Below are positions 1 through 7,531 of a stretch of DNA of 64,000 nt, one piece after another (position 1 is the stretch's first letter; each line of letters opens with the position of its first letter). Source of the stretch: Hyphomicrobiales bacterium (lineage in GTDB: Bacteria; Pseudomonadota; Alphaproteobacteria; Rhizobiales; Beijerinckiaceae); contig JAQGJH010000088.1 in NCBI GenBank assembly GCA_028290705.1, positions 18,116 through 82,115 on the forward strand, written 5' to 3'. The notes below the pieces were generated by a model. It was not told the DNA's origin, ran no database searches, and saw only the letters and a program-made list of their open reading frames with translations. The position numbers and the translations under genes were made by a program.

Positions 1-1
1 T

Positions 2-112
2 CGCGCCGAAGAACTGATCTCGATGGGACGCGAGGCGGCGCGCCGCGCCATCCCGGACATTGCCGAACACATCGCCCTGATGCCGACCGGCGGAGACGTT
101 TCCGCCATCTGA
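2..112 (+). CDS. C-terminal end of an unidentified protein (partial)
   Basis: An open frame enters from the left edge and ends at a TGA, leaving 36 codons that read RAEELISMGREAARRAIPDI and onward to a C-terminus GGDVSAI. Codon use matches the neighbouring genes. A short helix rich in Glu, Ala and Arg ending shortly before the stop is reminiscent of the C-terminus of patatin-like phospholipases of alphaproteobacteria, but 36 residues cannot prove a family. It converges on the CBS gene with only two bases between the stops. Confidence 0.55.
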   Translation, partial: RAEELISMGREAARRAIPDIAEHIALMPTGGDVSAI

Positions 113-114
113 CC

Positions 115-546
115 TCAAGCGGTGGCGATGTAATCCTTCAGGGCCTGCTGCTCGACCTCGAACTCTTCGAGCCGGCTCTTGACCACGTCGCCGATCGAAA
201 CGAGCCCGACGAGTCGGCCTTCCTCGACGACGGGAACGTGCCGGAAGCGCCCGGTCGTCATCTGCCGCATCATCGAATTGATCGTGGCCGTCTCTGACGC
301 CGTGACCACGCGCGCGGTCATGTGCTTCGACACGATGTCGTCGAGCGCGGCGTCGCCCTGACGGGCAACCGCGCGCACGACGTCGCGCTCCGAAACGATG
401 CCGAGGACTTCGCGGTCGCTGCCCGTGACGACGAGCGCGCCGATGCCCTTGTCGGACAGAAGCTGAGCCACCTCGCGGAGCGTGCGATGTGGCTCGGTCG
501 TGATCACGTCACGACCCTTTTTTGCGAGAATGCGCGAGACCGTCAT
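115..546 (-). CDS. CBS domain pair protein
   Basis: A 143-residue cytoplasmic protein made only of two CBS domains, at about residues 8-60 and 73-125. Typical strand-helix signatures are visible, such as GALVVTG..REVLGIVSERDVVR in the first and RHVPVVEEGRLVGLVSIGDVV in the second. Stand-alone CBS pairs bind adenine nucleotides and act as small regulators; the target here is unknown. The ATG at 546 was chosen because GGAGG lies 8 bases upstream; the frame stays open a further 15 codons without support. The gene is monocistronic and converges on the partial gene at the left edge. Confidence 0.85.
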   Translation of the reverse strand: MTVSRILAKKGRDVITTEPHRTLREVAQLLSDKGIGALVVTGSDREVLGIVSERDVVRAVARQGDAALDDIVSKHMTARVVTASETATINSMMRQMTTGRFRHVPVVEEGRLVGLVSIGDVVKSRLEEFEVEQQALKDYIATA

Positions 547-637
547 GGTTTCATCCTCCGCCTGGCGGTGAGCCGCCTGTGCGTTTCTCATAGGATGAGC
601 GCGAAATCTGGCTGCTGCAAGGTGCCACTACGGCTTT

Positions 638-1549
638 TCAGCTGCGCCTTTCGAAGGACTGACCGTCGAATTCGTCAGTGCTGTAGAGCGCTTCCTCGCC
701 TCGAACCGGCGGATCCAGCCAGGAAAAACAGAGCAGTCCCGCCAGGAAGCCACCGAGATGCGCTTCCCAGGCGACGCCGGAATCCGTGAGGCCCAGCGGC
801 TGCGCGCCAATGCCGAAGATCAGGTTCATGGCAAACCAGAAGATGATGAAGGTGAGCGCACGACGGTCGCGAACCACCCGCGACAACGGCAAGGCCGGCT
901 GGCGATAGGCAGCGTTCTCATCGGGACCCAGACGCAGGCTCTGGCCCAGCGGCGCGCCCGGCTGGAACACGAAGCGGATGCTGGCCGCCATCACGCCGGA
1001 CACGGCAGCCGACGCGCCGATCACCGGCGTCGCATCGAAGCGATGAAAAACATAATGCGCCAAGGCTCCCGCGAGGGCTGTCAGCACGACGAGAAAGACG
1101 AAACGCAGCGTCCCGAATCGCCGCGCGACGGGCGCCCCGAAGGCCGCAAGCCAGACCGAATTGATGCCGAAATGCATCCAGTCGGCGTGCAGGATCGAAT
1201 AGGTCAGGACCGTCCAGGGTTGGGATGTGCCATCGCCGAAGAAATACCGGGCGAACTCGATTTCAGACCCGCCCTGCAGCGCCAGCAGGCGGAAAGCCGC
1301 CGCCACTCCCGCGGGATCGAATTGCGCGGTGATGCGCGCCGGCACGAAGGCCATCAGAGCGAGTATTTCGCCATCCTGCTGGTCGCCCAGCAGATAGGTG
1401 CGGACCGCGTGCACGAGCCCCATGCCGAGAATCATCGCCAGCACGACGCCCGGAAGGTTGAAGATGCGCTCGCGTCTGACCTGTCGCACTGCTGACCCCG
1501 GCCGCTCTGCGGCATGGCCGCGATGGATGACGAGGCATGAATTAGACAT
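638..1549 (-). CDS. Rhomboid family intramembrane serine protease
   Basis: A 303-residue polytopic membrane protein. The rhomboid signature HxxxxHxxxN-like segment (HADWMHFGIN, residues 121-130) is present. The active-site serine is in GASA (residues 178-181) and the catalytic histidine in AHLGG (His264), both inside predicted membrane helices. Rhomboids cut membrane proteins within or near their membrane segments. The last residue of the usual GxSG motif is Ala instead of Gly, so activity is probable but not certain. The N-terminal 28 residues are cytosolic and basic. It is divergent from the PAS_5 gene, across a 278-base region that holds a 20-base palindrome. Confidence 0.85.
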   Translation of the reverse strand: MSNSCLVIHRGHAAERPGSAVRQVRRERIFNLPGVVLAMILGMGLVHAVRTYLLGDQQDGEILALMAFVPARITAQFDPAGVAAAFRLLALQGGSEIEFARYFFGDGTSQPWTVLTYSILHADWMHFGINSVWLAAFGAPVARRFGTLRFVFLVVLTALAGALAHYVFHRFDATPVIGASAAVSGVMAASIRFVFQPGAPLGQSLRLGPDENAAYRQPALPLSRVVRDRRALTFIIFWFAMNLIFGIGAQPLGLTDSGVAWEAHLGGFLAGLLCFSWLDPPVRGEEALYSTDEFDGQSFERRS

Positions 1550-1670
1550 CGCCCGTCAAAGCGCAAGGCGCGAAGCAGCGCAGGAGAGTTGCGGCGACAC
1601 TGCGGCGCAAATCGATCGAATGCTTCAATCCACAGCGTACACAGAGGGTTAGCCCTAATAATCCGGAATC

Positions 1671-1690
1671 CGTTAGCGCTGCCGCTAACG
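1671..1690. promoter_or_regulatory. Perfect 8-bp inverted repeat in a divergent promoter region
   Basis: CGTTAGCG, then CTGC, then CGCTAACG: a perfect dyad of two 8-base arms around 4 bases. It sits about 120 bases upstream of the rhomboid start and about 140 bases upstream of the PAS_5 start. A further CGCTAA half-copy follows at about 1694. No T-run follows on either strand, so an operator is more likely than a terminator. The binding protein is unknown. Confidence 0.35.
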
Positions 1691-1827
1691 CGTCGCTAAA
1701 CCTCGATGATGGCTCACGTCTTTCAAATGGCACGGCGCTCGCAGCAGGACACGGGAAGACCCCGTTACCCACGCCGGATGTTCCCGTTCGGCACAGATTT
1801 GCGCCGTGGAGCCACAAGCGTCCCGAA

Positions 1828-2367
1828 ATGAAACACCAGACGAGCCGAGACGTCTTTGCCTATTGGGACCGCCTGCGTGGTGCGGCGGCCCTGCCGGATC
1901 GTCGCGACTTCGATCCTCTGGCAGTTCGCGATTCGCTGGACTGGATCGTCATGATCGACACGGACGTCGCCACCGGAGCGCCCATCCGGGTTGCCGGTTC
2001 GGGCGTCAGCGCGCTCTTCGGCCGCGAATTGCGCGGCTCCTCGTTCGTCTCTCTGTGGCGGCTGCGCGACCGCGCCGAAGCCATCGACTGGATCGAAGCC
2101 GCGTGCGTCGCCGAGGCGCCGTCCTGCGAATCGCTCCTGGTCGCACCCCTCGATCGCGACCCCGTCGCCATGGAATTGCTGATCCTGCCGTTCCGGCACC
2201 TCGATGTCGCGGCCGCGCGGGCGCTCTGCGTCCTTTCGGTCGACCCGACGCCGCGTTGGGCGGGCCTCATGCCCCTCGCCCCCCTCGCATGGACGGGCGC
2301 TCAAGGCGTTTCGCCCGCGACTCGCGAGCAGCCGCGCTCGACCATCCGCGTGCTTTCCCGCATCTGA
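1828..2367 (+). CDS. PAS domain protein, PAS_5 (DUF1457-like) family
   Basis: A 179-residue soluble protein. The layout FAYWDRLRG..LPDRRDFDPLAVRD..DWIVMID near the N-terminus, followed by a PAS-like core (RVAGSGVSALFGRELRGSSF), is characteristic of the PAS_5 family common in alphaproteobacteria. There is no output domain, so it is probably a small sensory or adaptor module; ligand and partner are unknown. The start is the ATG at 1828, which has no strong Shine-Dalgarno sequence. A tandem PilZ protein lies 89 bases downstream in the same direction, as PAS_5 proteins often do in this group. Confidence 0.8.
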   Translation: MKHQTSRDVFAYWDRLRGAAALPDRRDFDPLAVRDSLDWIVMIDTDVATGAPIRVAGSGVSALFGRELRGSSFVSLWRLRDRAEAIDWIEAACVAEAPSCESLLVAPLDRDPVAMELLILPFRHLDVAAARALCVLSVDPTPRWAGLMPLAPLAWTGAQGVSPATREQPRSTIRVLSRI

Positions 2368-2396
2368 GCGATTTTCCGAAGGCTCAAGCCGTTCCG

Positions 2397-2412
2397 GTAA
2401 GCCGCCCTTAAC
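2397..2412 (+). promoter_or_regulatory. Near-consensus CtrA-like box
   Basis: GTAA-GCCGCCC-TTAAC, one mismatch from the CtrA consensus TTAA-N7-TTAAC, placed 44 bases upstream of the PilZ gene start. CtrA is the cell-cycle response regulator of alphaproteobacteria. A single mismatched site in GC-rich DNA is weak evidence. Confidence 0.3.
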
Positions 2413-2456
2413 GTCCGGAGCGGTAAGCTTGGCAATCCAGGAAATTAGGATGTGCC

Positions 2457-3086
2457 ATGAAGAGCCAGGGAGCATTACGAACCAATGTGTTCTCGCGCTT
2501 CCGCTCCAGTGCGGACGAGCGCCGACGCCACAATCGCGTCGATGTTGCCCTGCTGGGACGCTACATGCTGTCCGACCGTCATGAATACCCGTGCCAGACC
2601 CGCAACATGTCGCCAGGCGGCCTGGCGCTTTTCGCGCCGACGCACGGCGAACTCGGCGAGCGGGTCGTCGTCTATCTGGATCAGCTCGGCCGCATCGAGG
2701 GCCACATCACGCGCAAGCTCGACAACGGCTTCGCGATGGCGCTCAACGTGCCGGTATCGAAACGCGACAAGATCGCCGATCAGCTCACCTGGTTGATCAA
2801 CCGCGCCGCTCTCGGCATGCCCGAGGATCGCCGACATGAGCGCGAGACCGTCGGCAACCGACGCGCCATCCTGCGCCTTTCCACCGGCCGCGAATTTTCA
2901 TCCCGGATCATCGACATCTCGCTGTCGGGCATCGCCATTCAGGAGAAAGAGCAGCTGCCGATCGGGACGCGTCTCGTGGTCGGAAAAACGCCGGGCCGGG
3001 TCGTGCGCCATTTCGACGGCGGATTCGCCATCGAGTTCATGACCGTGCTGACGCGCAGCGACCCGAAGGACCCCATCGTCTTCTGA
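2457..3086 (+). CDS. Tandem PilZ domain protein
   Basis: A 209-residue soluble protein with two PilZ domains, the usual cyclic-di-GMP receptor fold. The first (about residues 20-115) has RRRHNR followed by NMSPGGLAL. The second (about 122-205) has RRHERE/RR and DISLSGIAI. These match the RxxxR and (D/N)xSxxG elements, although in the second domain the arginine pattern is looser. The start is ATG with AGGA 6 bases upstream. It may report c-di-GMP level to the envelope or motility machinery; the window also encodes a GGDEF-EAL enzyme at 19.4-21.0 kb. No output domain is present. Confidence 0.85.
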   Translation: MKSQGALRTNVFSRFRSSADERRRHNRVDVALLGRYMLSDRHEYPCQTRNMSPGGLALFAPTHGELGERVVVYLDQLGRIEGHITRKLDNGFAMALNVPVSKRDKIADQLTWLINRAALGMPEDRRHERETVGNRRAILRLSTGREFSSRIIDISLSGIAIQEKEQLPIGTRLVVGKTPGRVVRHFDGGFAIEFMTVLTRSDPKDPIVF

Positions 3087-3089
3087 GGA

Positions 3090-3620
3090 TTAGTCGACGC
3101 GCTTCAAGTCCTGCGCGAAGCGCTTCCAGTTCGCCACATAGCGCGTCGCCGAATTCGTCAGCCGCGTCACCGCGTCCGCATCGAGCGTCCGCACCACCCT
3201 GGCGGGACTGCCGACGATCAGCGAATTGTCCGGAAACTCCTTGTCCTCGGTGATCAGCGCATTGGCTCCCACCAGGCAGTTTCGTCCGATCCGCGAGCGG
3301 TTGAGAACCGTCGCACCCATGCCGATCAACGTGTTGTCGCCAATGATGCAGCCATGCAGGATGGCGCGATGTCCGATCGTGCAATCGGCGCCGACCTCGA
3401 GCGGAGCGCCCGGATCGGTGTGCATCACCGTTCCTTCCTGCACGTTCGAGCGCGGCCCGATGGTGATCCATTCGTTGTCGCCGCGCAGCACGCAGCCGAA
3501 CCAGATTCCTGCGTCCTCGTGAAGCCGCACGCGACCGATCAGCACCGCGTCGGGCGCGACCCAGAACCGGCCCGGAGCCGGGAGGTCGGGCGTGTCGGAG
3601 CCCAGCGCATAGATCGGCAT
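3090..3620 (-). CDS. Gamma-class carbonic anhydrase family protein
   Basis: A 176-residue left-handed beta-helix protein with hexapeptide repeats such as LIGRVRLHEDAGIWFGCVLRGD and IGDNTLIGMGATVL. The metal-ligand histidines of the gamma class are visible in GTVMHTDPG and in GHRAILHGC. These proteins bind zinc or iron; many have no proven CO2 hydration activity. The start ATG has GGAGG 6 bases upstream. The gene converges on the PilZ gene with three bases between stops, and a DUF3126-type gene lies upstream on the same strand. Confidence 0.88.
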   Translation of the reverse strand: MPIYALGSDTPDLPAPGRFWVAPDAVLIGRVRLHEDAGIWFGCVLRGDNEWITIGPRSNVQEGTVMHTDPGAPLEVGADCTIGHRAILHGCIIGDNTLIGMGATVLNRSRIGRNCLVGANALITEDKEFPDNSLIVGSPARVVRTLDADAVTRLTNSATRYVANWKRFAQDLKRVD

Positions 3621-3653
3621 GCCTAACCTCCGGAAAGATGATCGGCGACGCGC

Positions 3654-4055
3654 TCAGAAATCGTCGAGATCGATGTCGAGAATCGCCATCTGGAGCGTGA
3701 AGCTGCGGCCCTTCGGATCGTCGGCCGAAATCACCCCGAGGAAGTCCGGCCCGTTGTTGAGCTCGACGGAGTCGGTCTTTTTCGCGCGCGGCACGATCTT
3801 GAGCTGCTCGCTCTCGAAAGCCTTGCGGAGGTAATCCTGCAGAACCTCGCGACCCACCGGGATCTTCATCTCGAACGCGAAGGAGCGGTCGCCGTCCTCG
3901 TCATCGACCGCGATGCTGCCGATCTTGCGCTCGCCCAGATGCACGTCCGCACTCTCGATGTCGCGCGGATTCAGCGCGACCTTGAGGGAATCATTGTCGA
4001 AGGACTTGCGCAGGAAAGCCTGCAGTTTACGCAATTCGGTCTTGTCCAATGCCAT
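3654..4055 (-). CDS. DUF3126 family protein, internally duplicated
   Basis: A 133-residue protein built from two similar halves. The first (about residues 7-65) runs LRKLQAFLRKSFDNDSLKV ... GSIAVDDEDGDRSFAFEMKI; the second (about 72-132) runs LQDYLRKAFESEQLKIV ... FLGVISADDPKGRSFTLQMAI and ends LDIDLDDF. DUF3126 proteins as I know them are a single unit of about 65-70 residues ending ..FQMAILDIDL, so this is twice the normal length. The second half keeps the family C-terminus. Function is unknown. It lies between cysE and the carbonic anhydrase gene on the same strand. Confidence 0.75.
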   Translation of the reverse strand: MALDKTELRKLQAFLRKSFDNDSLKVALNPRDIESADVHLGERKIGSIAVDDEDGDRSFAFEMKIPVGREVLQDYLRKAFESEQLKIVPRAKKTDSVELNNGPDFLGVISADDPKGRSFTLQMAILDIDLDDF

Positions 4056-4147
4056 CTCCGATGTCCCCCGGACCCGTCGCGCGGGACGCAGCCTTTGCCA
4101 GAAAAGACCGGCTGCCGCAAGGCGACCGGGTCAATGGAGAGCCGATC

Positions 4148-4975
4148 TCAGCTCTCGAATTTGTCCGCCAGAATCTGGTCCATGCTGCGCGCGGGCTCGG
4201 CGCAACCGGCCTCACCGACGACGCGTGCGGGCACGCCCGCCACGGTCTTGTTGTGCGGCACAGCGGCGAGCACGACCGACCCCGCTGCGACGCGTGCGCA
4301 ATGGCCCACTTCGATATTGCCCAAAATTTTCGCGCCGGCGCCGATCAGCACGCCGTGACGAATCTTGGGGTGCCGGTCGCCGCGCTCCTTGCCGGTGCCG
4401 CCGAGCGTCACGTCCTGCAGCAGCGAGACGTTGTCCTCGATCACCGCCGTCGAGCCGACGACGAGTCCCGTCGCGTGGTCGAGGAAAATGCCCTTGCCGA
4501 TGCGCGCCGCCGGATGCACGTCCGTCTGGAACACCTCGGACGAACGGCTCTGCAGGTAGAGCGCGAAATCCTTGCGTCCCTGGCTCCACATCCAGTGCGC
4601 CAGCCTGTGCGTCTGGATCGCGTGGAAGCCCTTGAAATACAGAACGGGTTCGATCAACCGCGTGCACGCGGGATCGCGGTCCGCGACGGCCAGCAGATCG
4701 GCCCGGATGGCTTCCGTGATCGACGGGTCGGCCACCATCGCCTCACGATAATGATGCCCGATCAGGTCACCCGACAAGGCGCGATGACCGAGTCGCGTCG
4801 CAACCCGATGCGCCACGATGCTCTCGAACGAGTCATGGTCGAGGATGGTCGACTGAATGAAGCCCGCGAGTTCCGGCTCGCGGCGCACCGCCTCTTCGGC
4901 TTCCGTCCGCATGCGGGCGAAAATCGGGTCGACTGCGCTCAACTCGACGATCTCGGCGGACTTTGCCTGAGCCAT
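4148..4975 (-). CDS. cysE: Serine O-acetyltransferase
   Basis: A 275-residue cytoplasmic enzyme that acetylates L-serine with acetyl-CoA, the first step of cysteine synthesis. The N-terminal helical domain (about residues 1-135) carries FKGFHAIQTHRLAHWMW. The C-terminal hexapeptide beta-helix carries the active-site segment FLDHATGLVVGSTAVIEDNV and the acetyl-CoA site GVPARVVG. The frame stays open upstream into the hydrolase gene region, but the start is MAQAKSAE because the preceding sequence has no family resemblance. The protein ends ..MDQILADKFES. Upstream on the same strand, 71 bases away, is an alpha/beta hydrolase gene. Confidence 0.93.
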   Translation of the reverse strand: MAQAKSAEIVELSAVDPIFARMRTEAEEAVRREPELAGFIQSTILDHDSFESIVAHRVATRLGHRALSGDLIGHHYREAMVADPSITEAIRADLLAVADRDPACTRLIEPVLYFKGFHAIQTHRLAHWMWSQGRKDFALYLQSRSSEVFQTDVHPAARIGKGIFLDHATGLVVGSTAVIEDNVSLLQDVTLGGTGKERGDRHPKIRHGVLIGAGAKILGNIEVGHCARVAAGSVVLAAVPHNKTVAGVPARVVGEAGCAEPARSMDQILADKFES

Positions 4976-5046
4976 GAAGCAACTCCTCTGCGGCCCTTCA
5001 TAACACGACAGGCGGTTCCGGCGCGAGCCTGCGCCGGTGGCGGGAG

Positions 5047-5814
5047 TCACCCCAACCTCGAGAGAAACGCGAGGGTTCCTTCCTTGTAGGTCCTGTCGCC
5101 CACCGCCAGATTGTGATCCCTCCCCGGAATGTCGAGGGCTTCCGCACCGGGAATCATGGCCGCCAGCTTGTGCGCGTCTCCGGCGACCGGATCCTTGGTG
5201 CCGACCGCGACCAGCACCGGCACGCGGATGGCAGCCGCCTCGGCCTCGCTCAGGGTCTGCCGGGACCCGCGAATGCAGGCCGCGAGCGCCCGTAGATCGC
5301 TTTTCGTCTGCTCTGCAAAAGCCCGGAACATGCGTTGCATCGGGTCCGTGAGGCTGTCCAGCGACGGAGCCTCCATGGCGTCCGCAATGCCGATCGGCAG
5401 TCCGACGCCGGCGATGAGATGATGCCCCAGCCCACCGAGAACGGCCGACCGGACGCGTTTTGGGTGAGCCAGCGCCAGATAGGCGGTGATCCGCGCCCCC
5501 ATGGAATAGCCCATGACGTCGGCCTGCGCGATGCCGAGATGATCGAGCAGGCGGCGCGCATCCTCGGCCATGATGCGCGTGTCGTAGAGCGCGGGATCGT
5601 AGAGCTTCTCGCTCTGCCCATGGCCGCGATTGTCCAACGCGATGACCCGGCGGCCGGCATGCGTGAGGGTCTTGACCCAAAGCGTATTCAGCCAGTTGAC
5701 CGCATGGGTCGAGCCAAAGCCGTGGATCAGCAGGATCGGCCTTTCCAGGTCGGGGCCGGTCGGCGCTTGGTCGATGAAGGCGATGCGGACGCCGTCGGAA
5801 GAAAAGCTCTGCAT
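5047..5814 (-). CDS. Alpha/beta fold hydrolase
   Basis: A 255-residue alpha/beta hydrolase. The oxyanion-hole segment ILLIHGFGS, the nucleophile elbow GYSMGAR, an acidic residue in VAVGTKDPVAGD and a histidine in GRDHNLAVGD make a complete Ser-Asp-His triad. The substrate cannot be told. Start is uncertain: the ATG at 5814 (MQSFSSDGVRIAFID) begins where homology begins, but upstream ATGs at 5859 and 5910 are in frame and none has a clear ribosome binding site. The upstream neighbour is divergent (zinc-finger protein at 5965). Confidence 0.83.
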   Translation of the reverse strand: MQSFSSDGVRIAFIDQAPTGPDLERPILLIHGFGSTHAVNWLNTLWVKTLTHAGRRVIALDNRGHGQSEKLYDPALYDTRIMAEDARRLLDHLGIAQADVMGYSMGARITAYLALAHPKRVRSAVLGGLGHHLIAGVGLPIGIADAMEAPSLDSLTDPMQRMFRAFAEQTKSDLRALAACIRGSRQTLSEAEAAAIRVPVLVAVGTKDPVAGDAHKLAAMIPGAEALDIPGRDHNLAVGDRTYKEGTLAFLSRLG

Positions 5815-5964
5815 GAAGATCCAGGGGCTGGTCGGCTCGGGGAAAAGCGGCGCGACCATACCGAAAGCCACCCTTGGGGTGAAGCCTCGCGTCCATTTGA
5901 CTCTACCCAAAACGACGGCGCTCGCTTATGTTGCGCCGCGTTCGCACCAGTCAGGATCGTTTCG

Positions 5965-6210
5965 ATGGCCGATCATCCCACGCCGCATTTCCACAATCAG
6001 CCCGGCGTTCCGGTCGTCCGCGTCGGCGCGAAGGAATTCATGTGCATCGGCGCCCTGCCGCCGTTCGACCATCCGCACATCTTCATCGACATGGGCGATG
6101 AGGCCGAGGCCGTCTGTCCCTATTGCTCGACCCTCTTTCGCTACGACGAAGCGCTCCATGGCCATGCCGATCCGGCAGCCTGCGAGTTCAAGTCGGAGCG
6201 TGCCGCCTGA
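5965..6210 (+). CDS. Small CHCC-type zinc-finger protein
   Basis: An 81-residue protein with Cys27, His36 or His38, and the CPYC pair Cys51/Cys54, the ligand pattern of the zf-CHCC family that includes the complex I assembly subunit NDUFS6. In alphaproteobacteria this small protein is thought to be linked to respiratory complex I; that role is inference here. The ATG at 5965 follows the divergent hydrolase gene. An FAD monooxygenase gene starts 7 bases after the stop, so the two are probably co-transcribed. Confidence 0.82.
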   Translation: MADHPTPHFHNQPGVPVVRVGAKEFMCIGALPPFDHPHIFIDMGDEAEAVCPYCSTLFRYDEALHGHADPAACEFKSERAA

Positions 6211-6217
6211 TCTCTTG

Positions 6218-7432
6218 GTGAGCACGTCCCGTCATGCGATCGTCTCCGGAGCCGGCATCGGCGGCTTGACCGCGGCGCTCGCCCTCGCCAGGGCCGGGGT
6301 GGACGTGACCTTGCTCGAACAGGCTCCCGCGCTCGTCGAGGCCGGAGCCGGACTGCAACTCTCCCCGAACGCAAGCGGCATACTCGCGAGCTTCGGCATC
6401 CTCGACAAACTTGCGGGTCTCGCGGTCGCGCCCGACCGGCTCCGCATCCGCAGCGCGCGCTCCGGCCACGACATCGTCCGCATGCCACTGGGTCCGGTCG
6501 CGGAACTGCGCTGGGGCGCACCGTCCCTGGTGGTTCATCGCGCCGACCTGCAGGCTGCGCTCGTCGCGCGCGTGCAGGCGGAACCTCGCGTCGCGCTTCG
6601 CACCGGATGCACCGTCACGGGCTTCGTCGCATCGCCCTCGCGCGTGTCGGTGGCGATCTTGAAGGACCACCGGCAGGAACAGGTCGAGGCCGATGTCCTG
6701 GTCGGCGCCGACGGGGCGCATTCGATGATTCGAGACCGGCTCGCCCTGGGCCCGGCGGACCGGCCGCAATATTCCGGACGCACCGCGTGGCGCGCCCTCG
6801 TGCCCGGAACCGAGGCGCCCGACTTCGCCCTGCGGCTGGAGACGAGCCTCTGGCTGAGCTCGCGCGCCCACCTGGTGCATTACCCGCTGCGGGAAGGTGC
6901 GCTCGTCAATCTGGTGGCCATCACGGATGAGGACTGGCGCGGCGGCAAGCGTCGCGACTTCTGGTCCGAGCCAGGTGACGCGTCGCAGATCCAGCAGCGT
7001 TTTTCCGGATGGGACCGGGATGCACGCCGGCTCGTCGCCTCGGCGCGCGAATGGCGGCGCTGGCCACTCTTCGACCGCAATCCCGTTTCACGCTGGAGCG
7101 TCGATCGAGTCGCGCTCTTGGGCGATGCCGCGCATCCGATGCTGCCGTTCTTCGCGCAGGGCGCCGCGCAGGCGATCGAGGATGCGGCTGCGCTCGGTTC
7201 GGTTCTCGCTCCGGACGAAACCGGACAAAGGCGCGAGATTGCGGCAGCGCTGGCCGCCTATGAACAATCGCGCGTCCCGCGCGCCGCCCGCGTCCAGCGC
7301 GCCTCGAGGAACCAGGGCGTGCTCTATCACCTCCCCGGCCCCGCCGCCTTCGCTCGCGATCTCGCGATGCGGGCGATGGGAGTCGAAAAGATGATGTCGC
7401 GCCTGGACTGGCTCTACGCTTATCGTGCGTAG
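6218..7432 (+). CDS. FAD-dependent monooxygenase (aromatic hydroxylase family)
   Basis: A 404-residue flavoprotein of the p-hydroxybenzoate/salicylate hydroxylase (UbiH-like) group. It has the dinucleotide motif GAGIGG (residues 11-16), the DG motif in LVGADGAH (163-168) and the second FAD motif GDAAHPMLPFFAQGA (302-316) with IEDA after it. These enzymes insert one oxygen atom into an aromatic ring using NAD(P)H; the substrate is not evident. The GTG at 6218 is the best start; a TTG sits one codon before it, and the frame is open far upstream without homology. Confidence 0.85.
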   Translation: MSTSRHAIVSGAGIGGLTAALALARAGVDVTLLEQAPALVEAGAGLQLSPNASGILASFGILDKLAGLAVAPDRLRIRSARSGHDIVRMPLGPVAELRWGAPSLVVHRADLQAALVARVQAEPRVALRTGCTVTGFVASPSRVSVAILKDHRQEQVEADVLVGADGAHSMIRDRLALGPADRPQYSGRTAWRALVPGTEAPDFALRLETSLWLSSRAHLVHYPLREGALVNLVAITDEDWRGGKRRDFWSEPGDASQIQQRFSGWDRDARRLVASAREWRRWPLFDRNPVSRWSVDRVALLGDAAHPMLPFFAQGAAQAIEDAAALGSVLAPDETGQRREIAAALAAYEQSRVPRAARVQRASRNQGVLYHLPGPAAFARDLAMRAMGVEKMMSRLDWLYAYRA

Positions 7433-7531
7433 AGATGATTCACGCGGCGCGAGTCTGCGTACACATCAATGGTTGTGAGCGTCGGGAAGAGTGTTCCGCA
7501 CGCATGGAGTGGGTGAAGGCGGCGGGCGAAC

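Noticed and set aside
4049..5089. Long plus-strand open frame opposite cysE
   Set aside because: A GC-rich antisense shadow, rich in Arg and His, with no ribosome site or motif.
4148..5896. A 582-codon frame that could suggest a fusion of a hydrolase-like segment and CysE
   Set aside because: The upstream half is the wrong frame of the alpha/beta hydrolase gene; only the part from 4975 resembles CysE.
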